Shown: positions 34,660-45,257 of the stretch, piece after piece | How the letters are laid out: each line of letters begins with the position of its first letter | How positions within the stretch are numbered: the first letter of the stretch is position 1 | NCBI GenBank assembly: GCA_034401135.1 | Contig: JAWZSP010000006.1 | Coordinates: 1,178,001-1,242,000, forward strand | Direction of reading: 5' to 3' | Source of the DNA: Volutella citrinella | Lineage: Eukaryota; Ascomycota; Sordariomycetes; Hypocreales; Nectriaceae | DNA length: 64,000 nt | Notes under the pieces: generated by a model | Databases searched by the model: none | The model's input: only the letters and a program-made list of their open reading frames with translations | What the model was told of the DNA's origin: nothing | Program-made: the position numbers and the translations under genes

Positions 34660-36398
34660 CTATTCTAGTTTCACCAACGTGTTCCTTGCAGTCTTCTCAA
34701 TCTCCTTGATGTCCCGCACTTCAGCCCACATGGATACTCCGTCCTGCTGGCAAGCCAATACCGCAAGAGCTGAAGACTTCCAAAGCGGAACGTTGCGGCG
34801 CTTGCGGCAAGCAATTATTGTCAGAATAGTAAGCAGAAGCGATAATACCTCAATCACGGCAGGGCCAATGAGGTAGTACCACCGAATAGAGACAAAGAGC
34901 TCACTATCCATCCTGCTTCCATAGGCCAGCCTTGTATTCGGACCTCGGCGAAGATAATCCGTCATGGCAGCTGCAAGTTTCTCAAACCTCTTTGGGATGT
35001 CAGTGTCGCCGGAGAGTGAGGAAGATAGGCCTGGGTTTGTATTTTTCCTGCTTCCAGCAAACCATTCCGAGGATACTGTTGCGGAATGGAAGAAGTTCTG
35101 GATAGTCTGCAGATCTGGCCTTCCCATATAGACTGCCCGGGTCGTATCGCCACCAGCGTCATCATCCTCCAAGGTGCCAATCAAAGTTCCTGAGAAGGGT
35201 CCGCCAGTAAGGTTCCATGCGTCTTTGCTGGCGAAGTTGAGTTCTTTGACACCTTCAAATGTAAACTCGCTACCATTTGCTTTGGCGCCGGTGTATTTAT
35301 AAGCCGTTAGTGCGAGGGAGCAGTCAGTGATGTTGACATTGTGAGCAACAAAGTTGTGATCTGGGGTTGATCGATATATCGCAAATTGCATAAACTTGGG
35401 CCAAGTGCGAGGGAGTATGCTTTGCGTGGCATCCATTGTCGCATTTGCTCTTAGAAAGTAGCTTGTTGCATGCTCGGTAAACACGTGGTGCGTGGAAATA
35501 TTCAGGCCGTCCGGTGTCGTCATGTTGCAAGCCTTGGTGGAGCCTTGCCCATCACACTTTTCGGATTTCAAAGTCTGGTCGGTCACGTCCCTACATTCGC
35601 TCTTGAAGCCGAGCGAAATGTATGAACCATTCCAGGCACATGACCCAGGACAGCGGAAGATGGCTGGGGTTTCTATGCCATAGAGCCCCTGCACAATAGC
35701 CGACTCCATCCCTTGATCGGGCGGAATGCCACCTAATATATGTTAGACACGATCCATGTGCCAAAGGAATCAGGAGGACTTGCTAGCATCAGAGTTCGCT
35801 AGGAAGCTAGTCAGGTTTCGGCTATACTCATACGAATACCCAAAGGTAACGCCATCATCATTCGTTGGCACCCAGCGCTGATCAATCTTGATTGCTTGCT
35901 GGGCCAAGGGAGAAAGGGCAAATATCAAGATGGTGAGCCAGGCGCCAAGAGCGGCAAGTTGGTTCCATCCGACTCTCATCAAAAACTTAAGAGCGCCCCA
36001 AGCACCGCGGCTGGCCTTGTCGAACCTCTCGAAGGTGTAGAGCTCTTTCTTCCTTTCTTAAAGTACAGCCATTTGAGCTGACTGATGCACTCGCTGACTC
36101 CATGCAAAATAGTTGCCGAGCATAGTGCAGCTAGAAAGGTGATGGTTGCGTTGATAGATACGGGGATCGGCCACTCGGAGTAGGCCCTATCATCCATGTA
36201 CCAAAAGATGAGGAAAATGAGAACGCATAGGGCCAAGCTCCCAATTGATGTCAATATTTCAAAAAGCCATTCCACAGGCGATAGGAAACCATATCGCTTG
36301 TACTTGGCAGACCCATGGAACGAGGGCTCGGAATCGACAGCGGGGTTGTGGATGAGATTTGCTGTCTGTGCGTTGGGGTTCCAGTCGTCCTGATGCAT
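34660..36398 (-). pseudogene. DUF3176-type multispan membrane protein, frameshifted
   Basis: The reading frame runs from 36398 (MHQDDWNPNAQ) through SECISQLKWLYFKK to about 36050, then must move by one base to continue as ELYTFERFDKASRGAWGAL and the helix AALGAWLTILIFALSPLAQQ. One base appears missing in the purine-rich minus-strand tract AAGAAAGGAAGAAAGAGC (about 36041-36062). The second part runs to 35784, then a 51-nt intron (35733-35783) with a GC donor leads to the last exon (35732-34660). That exon encodes the Cys-bearing extracellular region (FRCPGSCAWNGSYISLGF), a final TM helix and a short tail. Order and motifs fit the fungal DUF3176 family, whose function is unknown. As written it would stop after 139 codons. 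Either a real mutation or an indel error is possible. Confidence 0.8.
35733..35783 (-). other. GC-AG intron in the DUF3176-type gene
   Basis: The minus-strand donor is A|GCAAGT and the acceptor is ATTAG|GT. Using GC keeps the frame (DAS-GGIPPDQG, phase 1). The nearest GT donor, two bases further in, does not. Confidence 0.7.
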
Positions 36399-37451
36399 GG
36401 TAGAAATGTAAGCCCGACAGGCAGTTACGCCGTTGCTGAGTGTAGAAGTTGTGTGGGAGGTATAAGGGAACCCTGACGCAGCACTAAACCGGGCGGCGAG
36501 GGTTATTTGACCACAGCGGACGGCTGAATAGGGTCGTCTTGCAGCTCAACTCCAACCAGCATGAGCGGCAGAAGACGCAGCTGATCACCGGCATATTGGG
36601 GAGTATGGGCTGCATGACGTGGTCTCGTATCCGGCAGTTCATTTCTGGCCAGTATTAGCACTGGAAATCGCAGCCTGATTCCGGAGAGCAGCATTTCAGC
36701 CAATCCTGGTGGTGGAAATCGCAGCCGAACGTGTACCAACAAAGAGGTCCGAGAGCCTAGGCTTGACCGAGCTGGCCACGGCATATGCATGTCTGGTGAA
36801 TGGGCTGCACTGTCAGCGCTCATTCCGAGTTGGGTGAGATCCTGCCACCTATGTAAAGAGTCCTATGTATCACACTCTTCTCAGTAATTGGCTGGATTCA
36901 GGTGTTTGTCTTGGCCGGTATGTGCTGTGCCTCCCGGTACCCAGCCGGGCAGAGCCTCCATTTCGAATTGTTCCGGGCGGTATGGCTGCATGCTGCATCA
37001 AGCTGCATCGAGTTCTCTGCACTCTCACTCCAGCTGACACTTTTGGCCCCCCCGCACTGCCACTGCCAAGACTCAGCTGCCGTTCAGCCCAACAAGAACA
37101 ACAATAGGCTGGCGAGCCTAGGGGGTGTATACTACTGGTATGTCAGGTGCTGATCCCTTTGGACACATGCAGAGCAATTTCTTCCGTCGACTTTTATCTG
37201 GCCCCCACAGTCCCGTGAATGGCCGAATTACAGTTTTCTGTTTTTGTTAAATATACAAGATTCCTACGTTTATTATAGCACACGATGAAATCTTTACTGA
37301 TTATGCATGACATGAGAGCACAATCTATATATTTATAGAATGATTAACTTCTAAATTAATTGTCATAGTTATCAAATCACAATCCAGCACGAGACACAAC
37401 TCCTTGAAGCCACCCGTGAACAACAGACGAAGCCAAAACTGGCCTCAGTAT
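36399..37451. other. Intergenic with AT-rich island
   Basis: Contains a 14-bp direct repeat (TGGAAATCGCAGCC at 36662 and 36713) and a strongly AT-rich block at about 37225-37385. No gene was supported. Confidence 0.45.
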
Positions 37452-39121
37452 CTACCGTGGCCGAAACGAAATATTGCTGAAGGATACCTTTCGTCCCTTA
37501 TTATCGACAATAACCCTTTTGTCGACCCTTGGTGGCTGCACCTCCTCAGCCCTGATCCCAGTTGCGCGCCGTATCGTGATCTGTGGCCCCTGACGAGGAA
37601 GCTCATGGTCCCACTTGGAATTCTCTGCGTGCGAGTCAACTTGAGAATCCCGCCTCCTAGACTCTGAACGGTGCTTCGAGGACCGGAAGGTCGGGGCTCG
37701 GGAAGGCTCCCGGGTGGATTGGGTGTCCCGCCTTAAGAGGATTGTGTCAGGTCGGCTGGCTCGTGAATCAGTCCCCGCTTGTTGAAAGCCCTGAGACTTG
37801 CGCAGAGAAAGCCGGCGAGGCTCTTCTCGCCCGCTCTCTGGTTGCCAACGATCTTGTTGAGCAGGTCGTGAGTCTCCCCGAACTGGGCCAGTCGCAGGTG
37901 CAGTAAACCCAAAAACTGTGGTGAACCCACTCCGGGCCTGTTCTGCGTCAAGCCGAGATCTCGGGTCGTATGCGAGGACCTTGGCGAGCGTTGGTAGAAT
38001 TAACCGATGATAAACTAGTGACTGGATACGAGACTGGGTTATCTCAGCGATCTGCGACACCCCACGGATGTCTGTGTCGTTGTAAGTCCAGTATTTACTG
38101 GCCCCGAAAAGCTTCAGCTTGTCTTGCCACTGGCTAACAGTGAGTTGCCACTCTCCCACGCAGTATAATCCAAGAATCTCGAGCGTTGTGATGCCGAATG
38201 CCCACATATCCGATGCAAAAGATGTTTGTCCTCCCCTGGTCAATTCGGGTGCCAGGTAGACCATGTGGCCTCTCATCAGCACTGGTAGAGCCGACATGTC
38301 AAGCAAGGCCGAAATCCGACATAAAGAAGGTAAACTGGCCCCCGTGTGCGTTGTAAAGGATATTATCAGGCTTGCTGTCCTTGTGAACAAGACGGTTGCG
38401 ATGGATGAACCCAAGGCCTCCGAGGACTTGGTGCAGGAATTGAGACAGCCAGCCAGGCTGGCTGTTTGGCTTCTTGAGCATTCATGCGTTCCTTCCACAA
38501 GATCGTGAACATTCCCATGACAAAGCGGAAAGAAGATCTCCACGTCTCGGCCTTGCACCCAACCTTGATGGTGCTCAAGTCGAATGATATTGTCCTGGAC
38601 ATCAGTGTTAATAGACAAGCAGACATTGACGCTGGTAATAACGGAGGACAGGATTTGAAACTCACATGGCGAAGCATTGCCAACTTTTCAACCTCCTTCT
38701 TGAAAGGTAGTTTCCAGCTGTCCCATTGGTCGTTGCCAGGCTTTAGACATTTCTTTACTGCCCATATTCGGCCAGTGGCGAGATCGACAGCTTCTGAAAC
38801 AGTACCGAAGTTGCCTTGCCCAATCTCCCGGTACACATGCGTCAATATGGTTGGTTTCCCATCGAGCTCCTTGAGCACCTCTGGGGTCAGCGCAGACTTT
38901 GCTTCGTATGCCGTCGGGTCCAAGTTGGGGTCGCTACTCCTGGGTAAATATTCCCTATCTAATCCCCGGTGCTTCGAGCAGTCAACTGGGTTGTTGGTGT
39001 TGGCTCCATCCTTGGTGTTGGCTCTGTCGCAAGGCAACATGGCTTTGGCAGTGCACAACAGTCGACTCTCGGGCCGGCGGTTCTGCTTGCTTCCATTTTT
39101 AGGATCAATCTGGTGAGCCAA
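37452..39121 (-). pseudogene. Protein-kinase-like gene with catalytic core out of frame
   Basis: Exons 39121-38666 and 38594-37452 (71-nt phase-0 intron) give one open frame of 532 aa. It contains a Gly loop (IGQGNFGTV), the Lys in AVKK, the helix C Glu region and LRHDNIIRLEHH, later YLAPELTRGGQTSF, SDMWAFGITTLEIL and a basic C-tail. But residues about 189-249 of this frame are nonsense. The same DNA in another frame (38481-38302) encodes FLHQVLGGLGFIHRNRLVHK, then DSKPDNILY and SDFGLA, which are the catalytic loop and DFG. Leaving the main frame needs a one-base shift near 38485; returning needs the opposite shift near 38302. As sequenced, the product would lack a catalytic site. The family appears to be a fungal Ser/Thr kinase. 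Confidence 0.8.
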
Positions 39122-39653
39122 AAGACTCTAGTCGCCCAGTTTCACAGCCATCTAGCGCTTGCTAGCCGCCAGGAGGGGAGGGCATGAGTTCGCAGGACTC
39201 GGATTTGACGCCATCACCATGATCACCCATGTTGTTTTGCAGCCAACAGTCGGCCACAGTTATAGCGACCGTTTCAGACTGCGGTAGCGACATGAACTGT
39301 GTGGGAAGGAATGAGATTCGGCGCCTAACTTGGCGGGGTGATTGTTCAGAACGATGTTGTGTTGGTGATGATGTAGACAAGGCTGCAGATAGCCCCCACC
39401 ACGGCCGAGAATAGCCCCTAGAGCAGCGTGTCGGACAGCGCGTAAACCGGCCCGGGGTTCCTTGCGGGTGGTCGGATCCAGGTGGAGCGGGCGGGGGGCC
39501 CAATCCCAGGCCTCCTTTAGCGCCCGTCGCTCCCTAGGACGCGCCCACACAGCCCGCCAGCCTGCTACAAGGAGTGATCCATGCAGGGGAACGGTTGGGC
39601 GAAGGCAAGAGACAATAGAACAGAACCACTGGATCCATCCATCTGGTGCAAGC
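39122..39653. other. Divergent promoter region
   Basis: Separates the kinase-like gene (minus) from the small plus-strand gene. No supported feature inside; an open frame reading into the plus gene is interpreted as leader. Confidence 0.4.
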
Positions 39654-40349
39654 ATGTCCTCGAGCCCGATCATTCATCGGGGAAATGTTGGGCAACACAC
39701 GGTTGACCAAGCACCAGACAAGTTGGAGGACAACGTGCGACGGCCTCTTTCTCGCGACTCCGCTTCATCCGACTTGAGTGAGCTGGAGGAAGAGGAGAGT
39801 GTGGGTGGACAGCCAACAGCCGACCGTGGTGCACCGCCAGACCAAAAAGCCGGTATTGACCAGGCCAAGTCACTCCCAGGGCTGCCAAGAACAAGCAACG
39901 ACACACATCACATCGCCTCTGACAACCCCAACGAAAAGGAAGTCCATGCCGCAAGTACGGTCGATGCAGAACCAGTCGCTCAGAGCCCGCAAGACGCCTC
40001 TGTCCGCCCGCCAGTGCAACTAGCTGGAGGTGTCGACGGTCGCACCTGGATGCTTCCCGAAGCCTGCGAAATGATTGAGCAATTGATTCGATGGGAGATG
40101 CAGCACCTAGAAGACAATCCCAAGCACAGGATGGAGATGCCTGGCACCGTCCCTCGCGGCGGAAACCGTCGCCTACGACGGCACATCTTCATGGAAGTCG
40201 CCTGCGCATTACAGATGACGGTTACGCATGGCGAGCGCTATCTGCCCGAAGGAGTGGACGAGGCTCTATGGGACAAGCTAGAGAAGGACCTCGATCCGCT
40301 CAGGTATCGGCTCTTTGAACAGGAGCAAAAGGCGCGGAGGATCCGTTGA
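39654..40349 (+). CDS. Hypothetical protein, 231 aa
   Basis: This is a single-exon gene. The Met at 39654 (MSSSPIIHRG) is preferred over an upstream in-frame Met because the extra 64 codons are Arg-rich and lack conservation-like character. Residues 1 to about 125 are acidic, Ser/Pro-rich and probably disordered. The C-terminal 105 residues look folded and helical, with GRTWMLPEACEMIEQLIRWE, RGGNRRLRRHIFMEVACAL and a charged end (LRYRLFEQEQKARRIR). I do not recognise the family. The compact basic/helical domain could bind nucleic acid, but no motif proves it. Confidence 0.6.
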   Translation: MSSSPIIHRGNVGQHTVDQAPDKLEDNVRRPLSRDSASSDLSELEEEESVGGQPTADRGAPPDQKAGIDQAKSLPGLPRTSNDTHHIASDNPNEKEVHAASTVDAEPVAQSPQDASVRPPVQLAGGVDGRTWMLPEACEMIEQLIRWEMQHLEDNPKHRMEMPGTVPRGGNRRLRRHIFMEVACALQMTVTHGERYLPEGVDEALWDKLEKDLDPLRYRLFEQEQKARRIR

Positions 40350-41343
40350 GGTTGGACCATTGAAAATTACTTTAGAGACGCAAATGGTCTCGATTGGAGG
40401 GTTCCTTCTGGTCGGGAGGAGTGGTCGTTGGCATCGAATGACGAAGGCGTCGAGTTCTGAAGCATTGACACCTTACGGTGACTTTGGTGTATTGTAATTT
40501 TTTACTGTTGTAGACCCAATTCAATGAGACGCATTGAGCCCTTCCGTCATACAAAATCGCGCCACGAAAGCTCTGGCATCGGGCGCTCCGATGCTCCTTC
40601 CCTCCCGACGGTCGGTGTTGGTTCGGATGTCAACGTGTCTGCCTGCTCCGACCAAGTACCTCGAGCCTTCCCACTGCTTTCACAATGTTCACCTGAACTG
40701 AGACCCGTCACCCGCACCAGACATGGGCATCTTTGGCCCAGACGACCTCCCCCAGTTGCAGGATGCCTCCAACACCCCCACCCGCGCACGACCTGGTGCC
40801 AGAGATGCGCACCACCGAAGACCAAAGACGAAGCGATTGGGTGCGGGTACCAAGTCTCCCAAGAATCCCCGTCTCCTAGTGGGTACGGCCGCCGCGAACC
40901 GGCCACGGGCGCTTGCTGAAGGGTTTCAGGTCGCCGAGTGAAGCCATCGCCAACCACGCCCGAGCAGGGGCGGCTGGGGAGACGGAGATGGAATGGCGTC
41001 ACTTGCTCCAAAGCAGCAAACCTCGCATATCCTGAGGCGACTAATGCGGGGTGAATAGACGATTGGCCCGCGTCCTTTTTCCACTTTGGCCGGGGCAAAT
41101 GCGGCCAGAGGGTCGTTTGAGCCAGAACCAACAACCAACAGTTGCCCAAAATAGAATGAGGGAACTGGAGCTGAGCCCGTCGCCCTTCGGCGTTCATCGG
41201 CCTTATCGCACATCGTTTCCCCAGAATTGAGGGAATTTATTTCAGGCCACTTGCCCTTTCCACGCTTTCCAATCTTTCTCACGTCGCCGGAACTGTTTTA
41301 CTTCAGTTTTGACTCCCATTTACAGCCAACCGCACCAAGAACA
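40350..41343. other. Intergenic upstream of the large GTPase
   Basis: About 1 kb. A 216-codon minus-strand frame here is Trp/Pro/Arg-rich and judged spurious. The last 120 bp are pyrimidine-rich and act as a plausible 5' UTR. Confidence 0.4.
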
Positions 41344-44300
41344 ATGACTCGCAGCACGGTAAGCAACAACCCCCCAGCAAGCAGAGAACCTCCGATGTCT
41401 AATAGTTGCTACAGCGCCGATCCTCGCAGAGCGGGCCTCGTCCAGGATCGAAGAGGGAGGACGTGCCCATACCCTCAATCGAGGGCCACGACGGTGCGCT
41501 GGAAAGCGCTTCATCTAGATCGACTTCGGTTTCCGGTTTCCCCACCCCCTCGAGCTCAATGTCCCCGTCTCCCAAGAGTCTGCGCCTCTCGGCAGGCCGA
41601 GGGAATAGTACACACACCCCAGACAATGCGGCAGGCTCCGCGACCAACGGGCGGCGTAAAGCGCCCACGAGCGATGGCATTGCACAGGGAATGGAGAAGA
41701 TGCGATTGACGAGCCCAGCAAACAATTTCCAGATGTCTGACATTGGCGCCGAGGTCGAAGCAATTTCCGATGGTATTCAACAGCAACAAAACAACTCTGT
41801 TGGACCAAAGTCGGGTGCCTGCAGCAGTAAACTCGCCGCGCCGCCAGCCAGCTCCCGACGTCGCAGCTCAAGCACTCGCATCGTGTCGCTGCCTCACAGC
41901 GTCGACGATGAGGAGCTCCCGGAGGATGCGTTCCATAACCCCTCTTTCCAGAAGGCCTTCCAGGATGCCAAGAGCCTCATGGCCAACATGACCGACGTTC
42001 TTCGCAGCAGCAATCTCCACGATCAGCCAGACTCGGCCATGAAGCGCCTGCACAAGGAAGCCGAAGAGCTATCCCGCTTCCGTTACCCCGAGTCCAGGAC
42101 TGTGGGCTTCGTTGGAGATTCTGGCGTCGGTGCGTCCGTCTCCATTGGCCCCATCAAACCCAAAACCATGCTAATGTTAGTTTTCTCATTGCACAGGCAA
42201 GAGCAGTTTGTTGAACTCTCTTCTCGACACTAGAGGCCTTGCTAGAACGGTATGAACCCCCGATCTCTTTTTTCTTTTCACTGTTAACATATTCCGGCAG
42301 AGTAATAATGGTCAAGCATGTACCTGTGTTGTCACAGAGTATCATCACCATGCTAGTGATGACTTCAGCGTTGAGGTCGACCTCTTCTCTGTGGATGACA
42401 TTGAGAAGCAGATTGCAACCATGGTCAGCGACTATCGCCACTACCATTTCAATAAGGACGACATGGAGCCAAGCGAGAGGCAGGCCGCAGAGGAAGTCGC
42501 AGTCAGGGCCCAAGACACGTTCCGCTCGATGTTTCGAGACGATTTCTCTGATGGCAGTTTCCTCACCACTTCAAGCGAAGACCACGTCATTGCCACGATG
42601 TGGACGTGGCTCCAGAAAGCCTACCCAGACCACATCATGCTGCAACGCTCAGGACTCACCCTCCAGGGTTGCTCTGAATACTTGATGAAGATTACTTCTG
42701 AGCACAGCTCCCGGGGCCCGGTAGTATGGCCATTTATCCAAAAAGTCAGGTATTACTTGTCCATTCATCTTGCTCGAGTTGCGGCTGGCTAACGGCTGTC
42801 AGGGTTTCTCTCAACGCACACATACTTAGCAAGGGTTTAGTGCTCGTCGACCTTCCAGGTATTTAGCCCAAACTCGATTCGTTTCAACATAGTTGCGCAA
42901 AGTTGACTTCTTCTAGGACTCCGTGACTTGAACTCCGCTCGCCGAGACATTACGGAGCGCTTCTTGCTGAAGTGCGACGAAATATTCGTCGTCTGTAACA
43001 TCGGCCGCGCTGTGACGGATGTTGGAGTCGAAACAGTCTTTGACCTTGCAAAGCAGGCCAAGCTTTCAAACATCGGTATCATATGTACCAGGTCTGATGT
43101 AAGCCCATCCCCTAAAACTAAACAGCCATCATTATGGTTGCTGACGTATTGCTGATCTACGTCTTTAGGATATCAGGGCAGATGAAGCTAAGAAGGACTG
43201 GAAGGGTCTCACGGCACAAAAGATTGCCGATTTTCTTGACGCCGTCACAGAAGCGAAAAATGAACTCAAAGGCATCGACTCGGAACTTTCTGAGCTTGCT
43301 GAACTGGATGACCTAACCGAGGAGGAGCAGACTGAAGAAATAATGCTCCACAGACGGGCCAAGAAAGCCCAGTAAGTACATTAAACCTTGCAAGCCTTTC
43401 AACAGCTACTAACCCTCTCCAGGAAAGACATCACAACTCACGAGTTTGAGTACGTCATCTCGCTATTTTACCCACATCACCTCCAGTCCGATTGCTTCTA
43501 ACAACCTCGGCTGCTATCTAGGCTCAAATCGTACCTTGTCTTGACCCGGAATGCTAGTGTCCAAACTCAGCTCCGGGGCATGTACGAAAAGCATGTTTCT
43601 ACTGGAAAGTTACAGGTGTTTTGCGTCAGCAATGCAGACTACTGGCAGTATCGCGATCAACCAAGGGACATTGCATATCCCTTCCTCCAGCTGAGCGCCA
43701 TTCTCAGTGTTCGGCGGTATTGCATCTCGATCGTGGCCAATAGTCAGCGACGCATCGCAACCCGGTATATGCGCGATGATATACCCTCCTTGTTCGCCCA
43801 GATCAGACTGTGGGTTGAGTCGGGAGCCGGCACTGCAGGAGCAGAGAAGAAGGAATTGACCCGTCAGACTCTCCATGCAATGGATAGTCGGCTTAACAAA
43901 GCAAGTTGCCTTCTGCGCCGTCGGTCTTCTTCCATTTTTGAACCGCCAGATTAAACTAACAAAGTCGACTAGGAGTTGAACACTCCTTCTTCTGGGTTCA
44001 AGAAACTTGCCAGTAATTTGAAGCAGGACTTTACGGATAAAGTCTACAGTAGTAAGACACACCACAGCGGGGTCCCTTGTTGACATGGCAAATGACTCAC
44101 AAACTGCTATAGAGAGAGACATCAGAGGATGGAGCGAGACTGCCTCTGAGGCAGCTTGGGATTGGGCCAGCGTACGTCAAAGCCCGCCTTTCATGATGGA
44201 ATATAGACGCTAACCAGATTATATGTAGTGGCACCACTGTAGGCTGCATCACTGTTGCACATGGATACGAGAGCTCTAAACTGATTTGCTACAGCGAGCT

Positions 44301-45257
44301 ATGCTGCTTTCTGCCGCAACTATGGGAATTACTGCACGAATAAGATAGGGTCCCGGAACTGGAATGCAGAAGCCTTAGCTGGCATGGTAGACGATCTTGA
44401 TGATCCATTCCAGGCTCTTTGCGACCGTCTTGAAGAGCAACAAATCGCTCTGATGGACCAGCTTGACCAGCTTACAAAGTGGGCCACGGATCATTTGGGT
44501 AAATTTTCCCGTGTCTTCAAATTGGTCCTGGGCGCAGGTCCACGTCGATCGAGACTCTCTATAATGTCTAATCATTCTGATGCACTAACTCCTTGCAGAG
44601 GACAAGTTACGAGACGATGATGCGACTCGCGACGCGCTTGTTGATGCAGTTGAATCACAGCATGGGATGCTCTCGGACGGCATCGAGCAATCTTTTGAAG
44701 AATTCGACGTTGAGCTTCGGTGAGATGCGCCTGCTGCTAGAGCTTTCGCAACTCATAGGCTAATAGTTGCCAGCATCCTGCGCACCGACGCGTTATCCAG
44801 TATCAGAACTTCATTCATCGGCAAGACACTGGAGCCGTCTTATCGATCTTGCATCATGGAATCAGGTTCGTAGTCTTGCTATGCACAATTCTCTTGGCTG
44901 TCGTGAGTATCAAGATGTTAACTTGCAGCGACAGGATCGGGCAGCGACTCGCGTCGAAAAGCCATCATGAACCGGGCGGTCGGTGACCGGGAACTCTTCG
45001 AAGGATTGATTAAAAGCTTCAGGTCAGGGTTCAATTCGGCGGCGATTAGCCTCGGGGGTAGAATCGACGGGCTCACTACTTGGTACTTGAGTAATGTCCG
45101 TGCGACGCTTGAGATTGTCAGAAGCGAGAACGTTGCCGAAGAGAGCGAGAGAGATCCCCATTTTCGCCGTCGTGTGGGCGAGGCTATTTCAGACGGGGCC
45201 AAGGAAATCCGGAGGATCCACGGTGCAGCCGGATGTGAGCGTGAATCGAGTAAGTAA
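41344..45257 (+). CDS. SLIP-GC-like large GTPase (dynamin-type P-loop), 16 exons
   Basis: Exons: 41344-41358, 41415-42129, 42197-42249, 42301-42749, 42803-42858, 42917-43098, 43169-43371, 43423-43449, 43522-43900, 43973-44051, 44113-44171, 44229-44238, 44295-44498, 44599-44719, 44774-44865, 44929-45257. Every join keeps frame, giving 990 aa. Residues 1 to about 190 are Ser-rich and disordered. The G domain has G1 GDSGVGKS (239-246, split by an intron), a Thr-rich switch TCVVTEY, G3 DLPG (427-430) and G4 TRSD (487-490). An acidic coiled segment and a helical C-terminal half with WHHSSYAAFCRNYG, GSRNWN and SSIRTSFIGK follow. This layout matches fungal proteins named after nuclear GTPase SLIP-GC. 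It is probably a membrane- or complex-remodelling GTPase; its fungal role is unknown. Sixteen exons is unusually many for this kind of genome. Confidence 0.85.
43901..43972 (+). other. GC-AG intron in the large GTPase gene
   Basis: Donor AAA|GCAAGT and acceptor ACTAG|GAG, phase 0, joining DSRLNK to ELNTPSSGFKK. The alternative GT four bases downstream breaks the frame. Confidence 0.75.
44229..44238 (+). other. 10-nt microexon in the large GTPase gene
   Basis: TGGCACCACT is flanked by TATGTAG on the left and GTAGGC on the right. It supplies the WHH of a conserved-looking WHHSSYAAFC segment and bridges phase 0 to phase 1. Skipping it shifts the frame. Confidence 0.7.

Noticed and set aside
36041..36062. 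Programmed -1 frameshift instead of mutation
   Set aside because: The tract has no canonical X XXY YYZ slippery heptamer in the right frame, so a mutation or sequence error is likelier.
40547..41197. 216-codon minus-strand frame between the 231-aa gene and the GTPase
   Set aside because: No domain, odd composition, and it overlaps the likely promoter and leader of the GTPase gene.
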